A stretch of 64,000 nt of DNA from Lentzea nigeriaca. GTDB lineage: Bacteria > Actinomycetota > Actinomycetes > Mycobacteriales > Pseudonocardiaceae. The stretch is from NCBI RefSeq assembly GCF_016907955.1, contig NZ_JAFBCX010000016.1, forward strand, positions 62,001 to 126,000. Reading direction: 5' to 3'. Under the pieces are notes generated by a model. It was not told where the DNA came from and did not search any database. It saw only the letters and a program-made list of their open reading frames with translations. Position 1 is the stretch's first letter. Each line of letters opens with the position of its first letter. Both the position numbers and the translations under genes were made by a program. Below, piece after piece: positions 33,400-45,299 of this stretch.

Positions 33400-34698
33400 C
33401 TACCTCGGCAAACCCACCAGCTCGCGGGCGTCCTGAAGGGACGCGATCTCGCGGCGCAGCACACCGTCGAGCCACTGCGCGTCGGACATCCACGCCTGGT
33501 TGGTGTGCAGGCAGACGTGCACAGAGGACCGGTACACCGACAGCGCGACACCCACCGCGTGGCCGGGGGCGACCGGCGCGATCGGGTACAGCTCGCACAG
33601 CGCGGCGCCGTCCAGCGACAGCGGCACCGACGGCAGTGGCACCGACGTCACCAGCGTGTCGAACAGCAGCGGCGCGCACCGGGCGGCGACGGGAGCGGCC
33701 AGGCGGTGCACCAGCGGCGGCACCTTGTCGGCGAGCAACGGCAACGCGCCCGCGCCGCGATCGGGTCCCGCGGCCTTGGCCGACTCCATCTGCTCACGGA
33801 CACAACGAAGGCGCTCCACCGGGTCCGGCTCACCGACCGGCAGCGACACGAGGAACCCGGAGATCTGGTTGCCGGCTCCGGCGTCACCGGAGCGTGAGCG
33901 CTGGTTAACCGGAATCAGCGCCCGCACGACCGACGACGGGGTGGCGCTGCCGTGCGCGGAAAGCCAGTGCCGCAACGCACCCGTGACGAGGGCGAGCAAC
34001 ACGTCGTTCACCGTGCCGCCATGCGCGCGCCGAATGCGGTGCACGTCCACGAGATCCAGACGCGACATCACCACGCGGCGAGGCCGGGTCGACGCGGTGA
34101 GCACCGGCGAGTTCAGCGTCGGCGGGCGGGTGTTCATCAGCACCGAGGAGGCGATGTCGAAGGTGTCCTTGATCCCACGCAGCGACGGGATCGACGGGAT
34201 GATCGATTTAGACGATTCGCGCGGAGTGTCCGGAATGGACAGCCGGGACGCGTCGAACAGCTGAAGCCCCAGGCCAACCGCCTTCATGCCGTCGCACAAC
34301 GCGTGGTGCAGCTTGGCGACGACGGCGAACCGCCCACCGGAGAGACCGGTGACGACGTGCAGTTCCCACGGCGGTCGCGCGAGGTCGAGCGGCTGGGCCA
34401 TGATGTGCGACACCAGGGTGGCGAACCGTTCCCGGCCGCGCACGTGGTGCGTGAAGACGTGATCCTCAGGCGCGAAGCCGGGATCCTCCACCCAGCGCGC
34501 GCCGCCCAGCAACGACGTGCGGGCACGTTGGCGCAGCCGCGGAATCTCCTGCGCGCGCTCGCACAACACGGCGGCGACGCGAGCCGGATGCACCGGCGTG
34601 GCCGGTGTGAAGGTCGCCACCGCGCCGAGGTGCAGCGGATTGCTGTTGCCCTCCATCGCGAGGAAAGCGATGTCGAGGGGAGAGAGGTGGTCTGTCAT
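33400..34698 (-). CDS. Wax ester synthase / diacylglycerol acyltransferase-like (WS/DGAT)
   Basis: Acyl-CoA-dependent O-acyltransferase, 432 residues, of the bacterial WS/DGAT (Tgs/AtfA) family that makes triacylglycerols or wax esters at the membrane. The ATG at 34698 begins the family opening MTDHLSPLDIAFLAMEGNSN. The catalytic motif HHALCDG is at 131-137 (His132, Asp136). Further family blocks are GTVNDVLLALVTGALRHWL and ALIPVNQRSR, and the C-terminal domain has TSVPLPSVPLSLDG and PGHAVGVALSVYRSSVHV. It stands just downstream of the RsbA-like gene on the same strand. Storage-lipid formation is the likely role. Confidence 0.9.
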   Translation of the reverse strand: MTDHLSPLDIAFLAMEGNSNPLHLGAVATFTPATPVHPARVAAVLCERAQEIPRLRQRARTSLLGGARWVEDPGFAPEDHVFTHHVRGRERFATLVSHIMAQPLDLARPPWELHVVTGLSGGRFAVVAKLHHALCDGMKAVGLGLQLFDASRLSIPDTPRESSKSIIPSIPSLRGIKDTFDIASSVLMNTRPPTLNSPVLTASTRPRRVVMSRLDLVDVHRIRRAHGGTVNDVLLALVTGALRHWLSAHGSATPSSVVRALIPVNQRSRSGDAGAGNQISGFLVSLPVGEPDPVERLRCVREQMESAKAAGPDRGAGALPLLADKVPPLVHRLAAPVAARCAPLLFDTLVTSVPLPSVPLSLDGAALCELYPIAPVAPGHAVGVALSVYRSSVHVCLHTNQAWMSDAQWLDGVLRREIASLQDARELVGLPR

Positions 34699-34759
34699 AG
34701 CTGTGCAAGGCAACCAGGTTCGCGTGACGTGCGCATTTCTATGAGATGGCGGCGACCCA

Positions 34760-35659
34760 TTACCGCCCCAAGTACACCCGAACGGTGGTGCCGGTGTGAC
34801 TCGTGTGGGTGCGAACCAGGTCACACAACAGGTTGACCATCACGATCCCGAACCCCGACAACCCGGTGAACGACGGCGGGAAACCCGTGCCGGCGTCGCT
34901 CACCTCGCACACGGCCGTGTCGCCCTCGCGCCACATCCGCAGCACTCCGCGCCCCGACGCGTGCAGGATGCTGTTCGTCGCCAGTTCGTTCACCGCGAGC
35001 ACCAGATCCTCGACCTGCTCCCGGCGCAGCCAGCTCGCGTACGCCGTCACGACCTTGCGCATGTGCGCGAGCGTGCCGACGGAGAACACGTGCTCCTCGG
35101 CGGACTTGGGCGGCGGCGGCAACGGCACGTTGTAGATGTCGGCGAGCCCGGCGGGATCGGTGTACCACTCGCTCGCCACGCGTCTGGCGCCGTCGATCAG
35201 GACCGGATGCGTGCGCTTGGCGTCCGCCAGCACGTGCCCCGGCAGCGCACCCGCGTCGTACGGGCACAGCAACGTCCCCTTGCGCCCCTCGAACGCCGTG
35301 TTGATCAACGCCTCGTACTGCACGCACGCCGGGTACTCGAGCTCGCTGCGCCCAGGCCACATCGGCTCGCCCACCATGCGAACCCGTTGCCGCGACGCAC
35401 TGGCGCTGAACGCCATCAGCACACCGGGAATGATCCGCCCGGGGTTGCGCCCGGCCTCGGTCATGTCGATGAAGTGCACCTGGTCGGCCTGACCCCCGAG
35501 CCGCCCGCGCAGCAGAGCGATGCTCGGCTCCGGCACGGCCACCAGCACGGGCTCACCGTTGCTCACTCCATCCGCGACAAATCTGGCCGTGCCTGCGAGG
35601 AAGTCGTCCTCGTCCCGGTAGAACAGGGCCTCGTGCGCGAACGGAGCAACGGAGTTCAT
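34760..35659 (-). CDS. RsbA-type anti-sigma factor: MEDS sensor plus HATPase kinase domain
   Basis: Protein of 299 residues with two domains. The N-terminal MEDS domain (about 8-165; HEALFYRDEDDFLAGTARFV, PGVLMAFSASASRQRVRMVG, EALINTAFEGRKGTLLCPYD) is typically a sensor domain. The C-terminal GHKL/HATPase_c domain (about 190-297) has the N-box VLAVNELATNSILHASG and the G-box VSDAGTGFPPS. This architecture is that of RsbA-like anti-sigma factors that hold a stress sigma factor by serine-kinase partner switching. No sigma factor or anti-anti-sigma gene is adjacent, so its partner is elsewhere. Confidence 0.87.
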   Translation of the reverse strand: MNSVAPFAHEALFYRDEDDFLAGTARFVADGVSNGEPVLVAVPEPSIALLRGRLGGQADQVHFIDMTEAGRNPGRIIPGVLMAFSASASRQRVRMVGEPMWPGRSELEYPACVQYEALINTAFEGRKGTLLCPYDAGALPGHVLADAKRTHPVLIDGARRVASEWYTDPAGLADIYNVPLPPPPKSAEEHVFSVGTLAHMRKVVTAYASWLRREQVEDLVLAVNELATNSILHASGRGVLRMWREGDTAVCEVSDAGTGFPPSFTGLSGFGIVMVNLLCDLVRTHTSHTGTTVRVYLGR

Positions 35660-35707
35660 CGGCTCCCCGGTGATATCGGTGGCAAGAACAAGGGTTCATT
35701 CTGCTCC

Positions 35708-35724
35708 CCGTAACGGTGTTACGG
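35708..35724. promoter_or_regulatory. Palindrome in the divergent region of the RsbA-like and hydrolase genes
   Basis: CCGTAAC-GGT-GTTACGG, a perfect 7-3-7 inverted repeat, 49 bases upstream of the RsbA-like start. Could be an operator or a small hairpin in the 5' leader; not assigned to a known regulator. Confidence 0.35.
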
Positions 35725-35882
35725 CGGGGGCCAGGCCGATGGTTTGTTGCACGTCGCGAAGCGATTCCGTGATCTGGCGCCGCATCACGCTCCCGCCGGG
35801 CGCCAATTCGAGGTGGATTCGGAGTGCGGCCTGGGAAAACACACTGCAGACTCGCACCCTGAGCGAGGGAGGTGACCTTCCG

Positions 35883-36620
35883 GTGATCCCGCATCACACG
35901 CTGACCGGCCCGGACGACGCACCGGTGCTGGTGCTGGCCAACGCACTGGGCACGACCACCGAACTGTGGCGCGACCTCGCCCTCCCGTTCCGCCTGCTGC
36001 GCTTCGACCACCGGGGCCACGGCTCAACCGCGCCCGCGTCGGGCCCCTGCACGATCGAATCGCTCGCCGCCGACGTCGTGGACCTGCTCGACCACCTCGA
36101 ACTGCGTCAGGCGTACTACTGCGGCGTCTCCCTCGGCGGCATGATCGGCATGTGGCTGGCAGCCCACACCGACCGCATCTCCCGCCTGGCCCTGGCGTGC
36201 ACCACGGCCTGGCACCAGGACAAGTCCGATTGGGACGAACGCATCGAAATCCTGCGCTCCTTCGGCATGGCCCCCGTCGCCGACACGATCGTCGCGCGGT
36301 GGTTCACACCGTCGTTCTCCCCGGCCGTCGTGGCGCACTTCCGCTCCGAACTCCTGAAGGTCGACGTTCCTTCCTACATCGCGTGCGCCGAGGCGATCCG
36401 CGACACGGACCTGCGCCCTGCCCTGGAGAAGATCGACGTCCCGACCGTCGTGATCGCCGCCGCCCAGGATCACACCACGCCGCCCGAGTGCGCCCGCCAG
36501 ATCGCCGACGAACTACCCGACTCGGAGCTCTACATAGTCGGCGACGCGGCACACCTGGCCGTCGTCGAGGCGCCGCGGACGATCTCGGTGATCCTCGACG
36601 ATCATTTCGGCAACGACTGA
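35883..36620 (+). CDS. Alpha/beta hydrolase, 3-oxoadipate enol-lactonase-like
   Basis: Soluble hydrolase of 245 residues resembling PcaD (beta-ketoadipate enol-lactonase): opening HHTLTGPDDAPVLVLANALG, strand-turn LLRFDHRGHGSTAP, nucleophile elbow CGVSLGGMIGMWLA, W-containing cap (CTTAWHQDKSDWDERIEILR), Asp in AAAQDHTTPPECA, and catalytic His in GDAAHLAVVEAP. The GTG at 35883 follows GGGAGGTGA. No other protocatechuate-pathway gene is near, so although PcaD is the closest match, the real substrate may be another lactone or ester. A terminator follows. Confidence 0.78.
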   Translation: MIPHHTLTGPDDAPVLVLANALGTTTELWRDLALPFRLLRFDHRGHGSTAPASGPCTIESLAADVVDLLDHLELRQAYYCGVSLGGMIGMWLAAHTDRISRLALACTTAWHQDKSDWDERIEILRSFGMAPVADTIVARWFTPSFSPAVVAHFRSELLKVDVPSYIACAEAIRDTDLRPALEKIDVPTVVIAAAQDHTTPPECARQIADELPDSELYIVGDAAHLAVVEAPRTISVILDDHFGND

Positions 36621-36646
36621 TCGGCTCGGGCCGCTTCACCGAGCTT

Positions 36647-36685
36647 GGGTCTTTTCATCGTCGCGAAGCGGCGATGAAAAGACCC
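36647..36685. terminator. Bidirectional hairpin terminator
   Basis: Perfect 14-base-pair stem GGGTCTTTTCATCG / CGATGAAAAGACCC around an 11-base loop, between the ends of the convergent hydrolase and MOSC genes. The TTTT and AAAA runs in the arms suit termination in both directions. Confidence 0.85.
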
Positions 36686-36720
36686 GACTCGTGGACCCGG
36701 CACAGGTCAACGCCGCCCCG

Positions 36721-37260
36721 TCACACCTTCTCGAGCGGCCGATGCGGTTCCGCCGGCAACTCCACCCGAATCTCATCCCCAGGCCGCACCACGCCGCCCA
36801 CCAGCACGATCGACATGATCCCGGCCCGCCGAATCAGCTCCCCATCAGCCCCCTTGCTCACAACCTCCTTGAGCAACCCGGCTGAGAAGTTCTCGATCTG
36901 CACACACGGGTTCCGCAGCCCGGTCACCTCGACCACGGCCTCAGGCCCGAGGTGCAGCCGCGTCCCGGTCGGCAGTCCGAGCAGATCGATCCCCCGAGTG
37001 GTGACGTTCTCCCCGATCTCTCCGGGAGCGATCGAGAATCCCTTCTCCCGCAACTCGTCGAACAGTTCGGCGTGCATCAAGTGCACCTGGCGCAGGTTCG
37101 GCTGCGTCGGATCCTGCCGGACCCTGGACCGGTGCTTGACCGTCACACCCTGATGAACGTCGCCCTCGACCCCGAGCCCTTCGAGCAGCGTGATGCTCGT
37201 CTGGACCGGCTTGGTGAACGTGTACTCCGCGCTGCGGCTGACTGCCGTGACAACCCCCAT
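36721..37260 (-). CDS. MOSC domain protein
   Basis: Small cytoplasmic protein of 179 residues with a MOSC domain (the C-terminal domain of molybdenum-cofactor sulfurase and of mARC/YiiM-type proteins). It has the domain's conserved cysteine, Cys119, in GLRNPCVQIENFSAG, together with GVEGDVHQG near the start and GEIGENVTTRGIDL. Stand-alone MOSC proteins bind molybdenum cofactor or transfer sulfur. The ATG at 37260 opens the conserved strand MGVVTAVSRS. Isolated, with a terminator on its 3' side. Confidence 0.88.
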   Translation of the reverse strand: MGVVTAVSRSAEYTFTKPVQTSITLLEGLGVEGDVHQGVTVKHRSRVRQDPTQPNLRQVHLMHAELFDELREKGFSIAPGEIGENVTTRGIDLLGLPTGTRLHLGPEAVVEVTGLRNPCVQIENFSAGLLKEVVSKGADGELIRRAGIMSIVLVGGVVRPGDEIRVELPAEPHRPLEKV

Positions 37261-37418
37261 GCCTCAGATTCTGCACGATCACGAAGGCGCCCGACGCACG
37301 GCCATTCGCTTCACCGGCTACTCCGTTCGGTCGTGCGGAACAGGGAAGTCGGACTCGATCAAGGTGTCTCAATTCTGCCGCGTTGATCAGCGTTGAGCTG
37401 GGAGGACGTAGCAAGCCG

Positions 37419-37432
37419 TGGAAACGCTCCCA
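37419..37432. promoter_or_regulatory. CebR-like operator box upstream of lacI gene
   Basis: TGGAAACGCTCCCA matches the 14-base Streptomyces CebR operator TGGGAGCGCTCCCA at 12 of 14 positions, with the right half (CGCTCCCA) perfect. It lies 112 bases upstream of the LacI-type gene, where autoregulation is expected. Confidence 0.5.
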
Positions 37433-37508
37433 CGAACCTCCGGAAAGAGTCTTGACTAATACTCACGTCAGGCTGTTGACTCCGTCACACCTCGTCGGAA
37501 CCGGTACC

Positions 37509-37520
37509 GAAACCGGTTTC
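37509..37520. promoter_or_regulatory. GAAACCGGTTTC palindrome in the lacI leader
   Basis: Perfect CG-centred 12-base palindrome 24 bases upstream of the lacI start, preceded by a second ACCGGT (37499-37504). Typical in form of a LacI-family operator but different from the CebR-like boxes, so it may bind another regulator. Confidence 0.45.
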
Positions 37521-37544
37521 AGAGGCGGCGGAAGGAAGTTCGGC

Positions 37545-38540
37545 ATGCGTGTCACGATCGCGGAGGTCGCCCAACGCGCCCAGGTGTCCAAAGCGACCGT
37601 GTCACGTGTGCTGAACGGCAAGCCGGACGTGGACGCCGGCACCGCGCAGCGCGTTCGCAAGGTCATCGACGAGATCGGGTACGTGCCGAGTGCGCGTGCC
37701 GTGGGGCTGGCGCGCGGGCGGACCCGCACGGTCGGCATGTTGGCGCCAAGCCTGACCTGGCCGTGGATGGGTGAGGTCATGCAAGGGGTCGTCGACACGC
37801 TCGAGGCCGACGGGTACGGGTTGTTGCTCTACACGTTGAACCGCGGGCCCGAGTCGCTGAACCAGTTCGCGAACCACGTGTCCGCCAACGCTTTCGACGG
37901 GCTGCTGGTCGTCGAGCCGCCGGATGCCCTGCACTACATCTCCACGCTCTACCGGGCGGGACTGCCGGTCGTGATGATCGACGATCGCGGCTCGCACCCG
38001 GAGTTTCCTTCGGTGACGACGACGAATCGGCAGGGAGGCGCCGACGTCGCGCGGCATCTCGTCGCGGCCGGGCGCCGCAGGTTCGCCGTCGTCACCGGGC
38101 CGCCGCACTTCGGGTGCACTCAGGCGAGGCTGGACGGGTTCCGGCTCGCCTTGGCGGAAGCGGGTCTGACGCTGCACCCGGACCTCGTGGTCGACGGCGA
38201 CTTCACCACGGAAGGCGGTGAGGTCGCCGTCGACAAGCTCATCGCGAGTGGCGTCCCGTTCGACGCGGTGTTCGCGCACAACGACCTCTCCGCGGTCGGC
38301 GTGCTCAGGGCACTGCGCGAGGCAGGCCGGTCCGTCCCCGACGACGTGTCCGTGGTCGGTTTCGACGACGTGCCGGTCGCCGGACACACCGAACCCCGGC
38401 TGACGACGATCCGCCAGCCGCTGCAGGAGATGGGCGCCGCCGCCGCGCGGATGCTGCTCTCCACGCTCGAGGGGCAGCCGATGCCCGATCACCCGCTGGT
38501 GCTGCCCACCTCGTTGATCGTGCGCGAATCCGCGCCCTGA
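37545..38540 (+). CDS. LacI family regulator of the Opp-type importer / GH1 operon
   Basis: Sugar-responsive repressor, 331 residues. The ATG at 37545 has GGAAGGAAG upstream. The HTH is TIAEVAQRAQVSKATVSRVL (4-23) with hinge GYVPSARAVGLARGRTRTVG. The effector domain includes VVEPPDALHYISTLYRAGLP, AVFAHNDLSAVGVLRALREA and VVGFDDVPVAGHTEPRLTTI. It lies immediately upstream of a transporter-beta-glucosidase operon. CebR-like boxes stand upstream of both, so it most likely represses that operon until a beta-glucoside or cello-oligosaccharide appears. Confidence 0.93.
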   Translation: MRVTIAEVAQRAQVSKATVSRVLNGKPDVDAGTAQRVRKVIDEIGYVPSARAVGLARGRTRTVGMLAPSLTWPWMGEVMQGVVDTLEADGYGLLLYTLNRGPESLNQFANHVSANAFDGLLVVEPPDALHYISTLYRAGLPVVMIDDRGSHPEFPSVTTTNRQGGADVARHLVAAGRRRFAVVTGPPHFGCTQARLDGFRLALAEAGLTLHPDLVVDGDFTTEGGEVAVDKLIASGVPFDAVFAHNDLSAVGVLRALREAGRSVPDDVSVVGFDDVPVAGHTEPRLTTIRQPLQEMGAAAARMLLSTLEGQPMPDHPLVLPTSLIVRESAP

Positions 38541-38552
38541 CCCACCACAACT

Positions 38553-38590
38553 GAACGAGCCGGCCGGGCCGCGTGCGGTCCGGCTAGTTC
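38553..38590. terminator. Hairpin after lacI
   Basis: GAACGAGCCGG / CCGGCTAGTTC, 11 positions with one mismatch and a 16-base loop, 12 bases past the lacI stop and just before the operator and start of the transporter operon. Probably separates the two transcripts. Confidence 0.55.
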
Positions 38591-38600
38591 GCCGTACGCG

Positions 38601-38616
38601 TGGGAGAGCGCTCTCA
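38601..38616. promoter_or_regulatory. LacI/CebR-like operator ahead of transporter operon
   Basis: TGGGAGAGCGCTCTCA contains the perfect 12-base palindrome GAGAGCGCTCTC (38604-38615). It aligns with the CebR box TGGGAGCGCTCCCA centred on the same GC step, 11 of 14 positions. It is 28 bases upstream of the first gene of the operon, positioned to block transcription. Confidence 0.65.
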
Positions 38617-38643
38617 CGCACCGTCGTGTCGGGAGATTCCCCC

Positions 38644-40284
38644 ATGCGCAGAACAGTCATCGTCGCGTTGGCACTGGCGCTCGCGGCGACGGGTTGCTCC
38701 TCCGGTGGCGCCACCAAGGCTTCCGGGGTGCTGACCGTGGGCATGCCCAACGGGCCGCTGACCGAGAACCACAACCCGTTCCTGCCCACGTCGGCGGCGG
38801 GTTCGCTCGGCTACCGCTACGTGATCTACGAGCCCCTCGCGTTCGTGAACAACACGCGGCCCGCGCAGGACCCGGTGCCGTGGCTCGCGACGAAGTGGGA
38901 CTGGGCGGACAACTACAAGAAGGTCACCTTCACGATCCGGGAGAACGTGAAGTGGTCCGACGGCAAGCCGCTCACGGCCGCCGACGTCGCCTTCTCGTAC
39001 GAGATCCTGAAGAAGTGGCCCGCGCTCAACAACCGCGACTCGCTCAAGGTCGAGAGCGCGACGGCGACACCGGACGGCAAGGTCGAGGTCACGTTCGCCT
39101 CGCCGCAGTTCGTGAACCGCAACAAGGTGATCAGCGCGATGGTCGTGCCCCAGCACGTCTGGAGCACCGTCGCCGACCCCACGACCTACACGAACCCCAA
39201 CCCGGTCGGCACCGGCCCGTACCAGGTGAAGTCGTTCACCTCGCAGACCGTCACGGTCACCAGGCGCAGCGAGTACTGGCAGGAACCGCCGAAGGTGTCG
39301 GAGATCCAGTACACCTCGTACAACGACAACACGGCGCAGACCACCGCGCTGGCGTCGGGCGCGAGCCAGTGGTCGTACGTGTTCATCCCGGACTACCAGA
39401 AGCTCTACGTCGACAAGGACCCGAAGAACCACAAGCTGTGGTTCCCCGCCGGCCTCGGCATCCACGGCCTGTGGCTGAACACGACCGTCGCGCCGTTCGA
39501 CAACGCCGCGCTGCGGGCCGCGATGAGCGACGTGATCGACCGCGAGGCGATCTTCGTGCGCGGTGAGGCGCGGCTGTTCCCGAAGCTCGAGTCGCCGACC
39601 GGTCTGCCGTTGCCCGCCGGTGAGTCGTTCCTCGCGCCGGAGTACAAGTCCGCGCGGTTCGAGGTCAGCGTCGACAGGGCCAGGCGGAAGCTGACCACGG
39701 CAGGGTTCACTGTGGACGGTGGCGTGCTCAAGGCGCCCGGTGGCAAGCCGGTGACGATCGAGCTCACGAACCCGTCCGGCTGGTCGGACTACCTGACGGT
39801 GCTGGACATCATCTCCAGCGACCTGAAGAAGATCGGCATCGAGGCGACCGTGCGCACGCAGACCGCGGACGCGTGGACGACCGACTTCGCGAACGGCGCG
39901 TTCCAGGGTTCGTTGCGCTGGACGAACACCGGTGCCACGCCGTACGAGATGTACCAGAACATCATGGACGGCGCGGAGATCAAGCCGATCGGGCAGACCG
40001 CGGCGGTGAACTTCGGCCGTTACAACAACGCCGAGGCCACGGCCGCGCTGGCCGAGTACGCGAACGCCGCCGACGACGCGACCCGCGCGAAGAGCCTCGC
40101 GGCGCTGCAGAAGATCATGGTCGAGCAGGTGCCGATGATCCCGACCTCCGCCGGCCCGATCGGTGCCGAGTACAGCACGAAGAGCTGGGTCGGCTGGCCG
40201 TCGGAAGAGGACCCGTACGGTCCGCCGCAGGCCACCCTGCCCAACGCGCTGCAGATCGTCATGAAGCTGAAGCCGGCGTCATGA
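38644..40284 (+). CDS. ABC transporter substrate-binding lipoprotein, family 5 (Opp/Dpp type)
   Basis: Extracytoplasmic solute-binding protein, 546 residues. The ATG at 38644 (GGGAGA upstream) starts a lipoprotein signal, [18 protein letters not shown], with the lipidated Cys18. The mature protein shows the family 5 pattern: [57 protein letters not shown], and [20 protein letters not shown]. Family 5 proteins bind peptides, nickel or oligosaccharides. Linkage to a GH1 beta-glucosidase and a LacI regulator argues for a beta-linked oligosaccharide, as in the cellobiose/beta-glucan Opp-type systems of Thermotoga. The stop overlaps the next start (ATGA). Confidence 0.9.
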   Translation: MRRTVIVALALALAATGCSSGGATKASGVLTVGMPNGPLTENHNPFLPTSAAGSLGYRYVIYEPLAFVNNTRPAQDPVPWLATKWDWADNYKKVTFTIRENVKWSDGKPLTAADVAFSYEILKKWPALNNRDSLKVESATATPDGKVEVTFASPQFVNRNKVISAMVVPQHVWSTVADPTTYTNPNPVGTGPYQVKSFTSQTVTVTRRSEYWQEPPKVSEIQYTSYNDNTAQTTALASGASQWSYVFIPDYQKLYVDKDPKNHKLWFPAGLGIHGLWLNTTVAPFDNAALRAAMSDVIDREAIFVRGEARLFPKLESPTGLPLPAGESFLAPEYKSARFEVSVDRARRKLTTAGFTVDGGVLKAPGGKPVTIELTNPSGWSDYLTVLDIISSDLKKIGIEATVRTQTADAWTTDFANGAFQGSLRWTNTGATPYEMYQNIMDGAEIKPIGQTAAVNFGRYNNAEATAALAEYANAADDATRAKSLAALQKIMVEQVPMIPTSAGPIGAEYSTKSWVGWPSEEDPYGPPQATLPNALQIVMKLKPAS

Positions 40285-41197
40285 GCCAATCCGTCCCTGA
40301 TCTCGAGGCGGTGCTGGAAGCGAAGGGTCTGGTCAAGACCTACCAGCGCGTGCGCGCGGTGCAGGACGTCTCCCTCGTCCTGCGCCGCGGGCGCGTCACC
40401 GCTCTCGTCGGCGAGTCCGGGTCGGGCAAGTCGACGGTGGCGAAGCTGCTGGCGAGGCTGGTGGAGCCCACCGAGGGGGAGATCCTGCTGGACGGCGGGA
40501 AGGTGCGACGGGTCCGGGAGTACCGGCGCAAGGTCCAGATGGTGTTCCAGGACCCGTTCGCATCGCTCAACCCGATCCACACGATCCGCTACCACCTGAC
40601 CCGGCCGCTGAAGATCCACAAGCGGCCGGAGACACCAGAGGAGCTCATGGAACGGGTGCAGCTGCCCGCGGACTTCCTGAGCCGCTACCCGCACGAACTC
40701 TCGGGTGGTCAACGGCAGCGCGTCGCCATCGCGCGAGCGCTTGCGGCGCACCCCGAGGTGCTGCTCGCGGACGAGCCGGTGTCCATGTTGGATGTGTCGA
40801 TCCGGCTCGGCGTGCTGAACCTGTTGCTGGACCTGAAGGAACGGCTCAGGCTCGCCGTCCTGTACATCACGCACGACATCGCTTCGGCGCGCTACTTCGC
40901 CGACGAGACGTTCGTGATGTACGGCGGGCAGATCGTCGAGGGCGGCGACAGCGAGTCCGTGACGCAGCAGCCGGCGCACCCGTACACGCAGCTGCTGATC
41001 GAGTCCGCGCCCGATCCGGAACGGTCGGTGGTCGCGCTGGATGCACCGGTCGAGGAGGTGGCCGCGGTGTCGGCGGGCTGTCAGTTCGCGGCGCGCTGCC
41101 CGAAGGTCCAGGCCCGCTGCTGGGCGGACGCACCACCCCGCAAGGATGTCGGCGACGGCCACTGGGCGGCGTGCTGGCTCTATGTGGAGGCGGCCGC

Positions 41198-41201
<4 letters not shown>
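40281..41201 (+). CDS. ABC transporter ATP-binding protein (OppF-like)
   Basis: Cytoplasmic ATPase of the Opp-type importer, 306 residues. The ATG at 40281 overlaps the stop of the binding-protein gene; open frame upstream of it is a shadow. Motifs: Walker [11 protein letters not shown]-loop [20 protein letters not shown], signature [15 protein letters not shown], Walker [15 protein letters not shown] and switch His in [12 protein letters not shown]. The C-terminal oligopeptide extension carries cysteines ([17 protein letters not shown]) as in Opp/Dpp ATPases, which can hold an iron-sulfur cluster. It pairs with the second ATPase at 42996. Confidence 0.93.
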
Positions 41202-42178
<977 letters not shown>

Positions 42179-42180
42179 AG

Positions 42181-42995
42181 ATGAACGTCAAAACCAAGCT
42201 GGGCCTGGGCATCCTGTCCTTCTTCACGGTCATCGGGGTGATCGGCGACTGGATCGCGCCCTACGATCCGTCCGCGATGAGCGACGACCTGTTGTCACCG
42301 CCGTCGGGCGCGCACTGGTTCGGCACGACGATGACCGGGCAGGACATCTTCTCGCAGGTGCTCGTGGGCACCAGGGGAGTCATGGTCGTCGGGCTCGTCT
42401 GCGGTGTGCTTGCCACAGTTCTGTCCATTGTGGTCGGTGTGACCGCCGGGTTCCTCGGTGGCGCGGCCGACGAGGCGTTGTCCGCGCTGTCGAACGTCTT
42501 CCTGGTGATCCCGGCGCTGCCGCTGATCATCATCGTCGCGTCGATGCTGCCTTCCGCGGACACCGTGCTGATCGCGGCGGTGATCAGCCTCACCGCGTGG
42601 GCGTGGGGTGCGCGGGTGCTGCGTGCGCAAACGTTGTCGTTGCGGCGCCGCGACTTCGTGGAGGCCGCACGGGCGTCCGGTGAGCGCACCTGGCGGATCA
42701 TCGTGTTCGAGGTGCTGCCGAACCTGATGGCGGTGATCGCGTCAGGGTTCGTCGGCACGGTGATCTTCGCGGTGATGCTGCAGATCACGCTGTCGTTCGT
42801 CGGTGTCGTATCGCTGTCGACCTGGAACTGGGGCACGATCCTGTTCTGGGCGCAGAGCAACCAGGCGCTCGGCCAGGGCGCGTGGTGGTGGTTCGTCCCC
42901 GCCGGCCTGTGCATCGCGTTGCTGGGCACGGCGCTGGCGCTGATCAACTTCGGGATCGACGAGTACGCGAATCCCCGGCTGCGGAAGGTGCGCGC

Positions 42996-42999
<4 letters not shown>
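42181..42999 (+). CDS. ABC transporter permease (OppC-like)
   Basis: Second permease subunit, 272 residues. The N-terminal helix MNVKTKLGLGILSFFTVIGV is followed by IAPYDPSAMSDDLLSPPSGA and HWFGTTMTGQDIFSQVLVGT, the hallmark LGTDxxGRDxxSR region of OppC/DppC. The coupling loop is RRRDFVEAARASGERTWRII. About five to six transmembrane segments. The stop overlaps the next ATPase start (ATGA). Confidence 0.93.
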
Positions 43000-43944
<945 letters not shown>

Positions 43945-43952
<8 letters not shown>

Positions 43953-45279
43953 GGGATTGCCGGCCGACTTCTTCTGGGGCGTCGCCACGTCGGCGTACCA
44001 GATCGAGGGCGCACACGACGAGGACGGCCGCACACTGTCCATTTGGGACACGTTCAGCCGTCGTCCCGGCGCGGTGGCGAACGGCGAGACCGGCGACATC
44101 GCCTGTGACCACTACCACCGCATGCCCGCCGACGTGGCGATGATCGCGCGCCTGGGCGTCGACAAGTACCGCTTCTCCGTGTCGTGGCCGCGCATCCAGC
44201 CGGGCGGCCGCGGCCCGGTGAACCCCAAGGGCGTCGGCTTCTACTCCCGGCTCGTCGACGAGCTGCTGGAGAAGGGCGTCGACCCCTGGCTGACGCTCTA
44301 CCACTGGGATTTGCCGCAGGAGCTGGAGGACGCGGGCGGCTGGCCACACCGCGACACCGCCTACCGCTTCGCCGACTTCGCGGGCCTGGTCCACGACGCG
44401 CTGGGCGACCGCGTGCCGACGTGGACGACGCTGAACGAGCCGCGGTGCTCGGCGATGCTCGGCTACGACACGGGCCGCCACGCGCCGGGCCGCAAGAACT
44501 TCGCCGAGGCCATGCGCGCCGTCCACCACCTGCTGCTGGCTCACGGCCTGGCGTCCCAGGAACTGCGCTCGCGCGGCGTCGGGTCGCTCGGCATCACGCT
44601 GAACATGGGCGTCGCCACGCCCGCTTCCGACGACCCGCGCGACGTGGACGCGGCCAGGCGCGCCGACGGCCTGGGCACCCGGATCTACCTGGACCCGCTG
44701 GTGCACGGGAGTTATCCGGAGGACGTGCTGGTCGACATCGCCGCGCGCGGGGCGGAGATCCCGGCCCGCTCCGGCGACCTGGAGATCATCTCGACGCCCC
44801 TGGACGTCCTGGGCGTCAACTACTACACCTCCCACGTCTTCAAGGCGGCGGACAACCCGGCCGCACCCGAGGTGGTGCCGCAGGGCAGGCCGGTGACCGC
44901 GATGGGCTGGGAGATCGTGCCGTCCGGCCTCACGCAGCTGCTCGTCCGGCTGCACCAGGACTACGGCGTGCCGATGGTGATCACCGAGAACGGCGCCGCG
45001 TTCGACGACGCCGCCGACGAGGACGGGTTCGTCGTGGACCTCGACCGGGTCGCCTACCTGGCCGCGCACATCGCGGCGGTGGCGGAGGCCGTGCGGGCCG
45101 GTGCGGACGTGCGCGGGTATTTCGCCTGGTCGTTGATGGACAACTTCGAGTGGGGGTACGGGTACGAGAAGCGGTTCGGCATCGTCCGCGTCGACTACGA
45201 GACCCAGCAGCGCACGCTGAAGCAGAGCGCGCAGTGGTTCCGCGACCTGATCCGGTCAAGTCGCCCGCCGGCGGCGTAG
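43945..45279 (+). CDS. GH1 beta-glucosidase, cytoplasmic
   Basis: Retaining family 1 glycosidase, 444 residues, with no signal peptide, expected to hydrolyse imported cellobiose or other beta-glucosides inside the cell. Family landmarks: FFWGVATSAYQIEGA at the N-terminus, YRFSVSWPRIQP, LTLYHWDLPQELEDAGGW, acid/base Glu165 in TTLNEPR, nucleophile Glu348 in VITENGAAFDD, and FAWSLMDNFEWGYGYEKRFG that forms the glucose site. The start overlaps the last transporter gene, so import and hydrolysis are translationally coupled. Confidence 0.95.
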
Positions 45280-45299
45280 ATCACGCCCGAACGCACTAG

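Noticed and set aside
35883-36620. Part of a protocatechuate degradation cluster with the dioxygenase at 14143
   Set aside because: The two are more than 20 kb apart with no other pca gene; the enol-lactonase label is only a nearest-family match.
39873-40280. Upstream extension of the OppF-like frame
   Set aside because: Shadow of the binding-protein gene; the ATGA overlap at 40281 with ATPase homology from there on is decisive.
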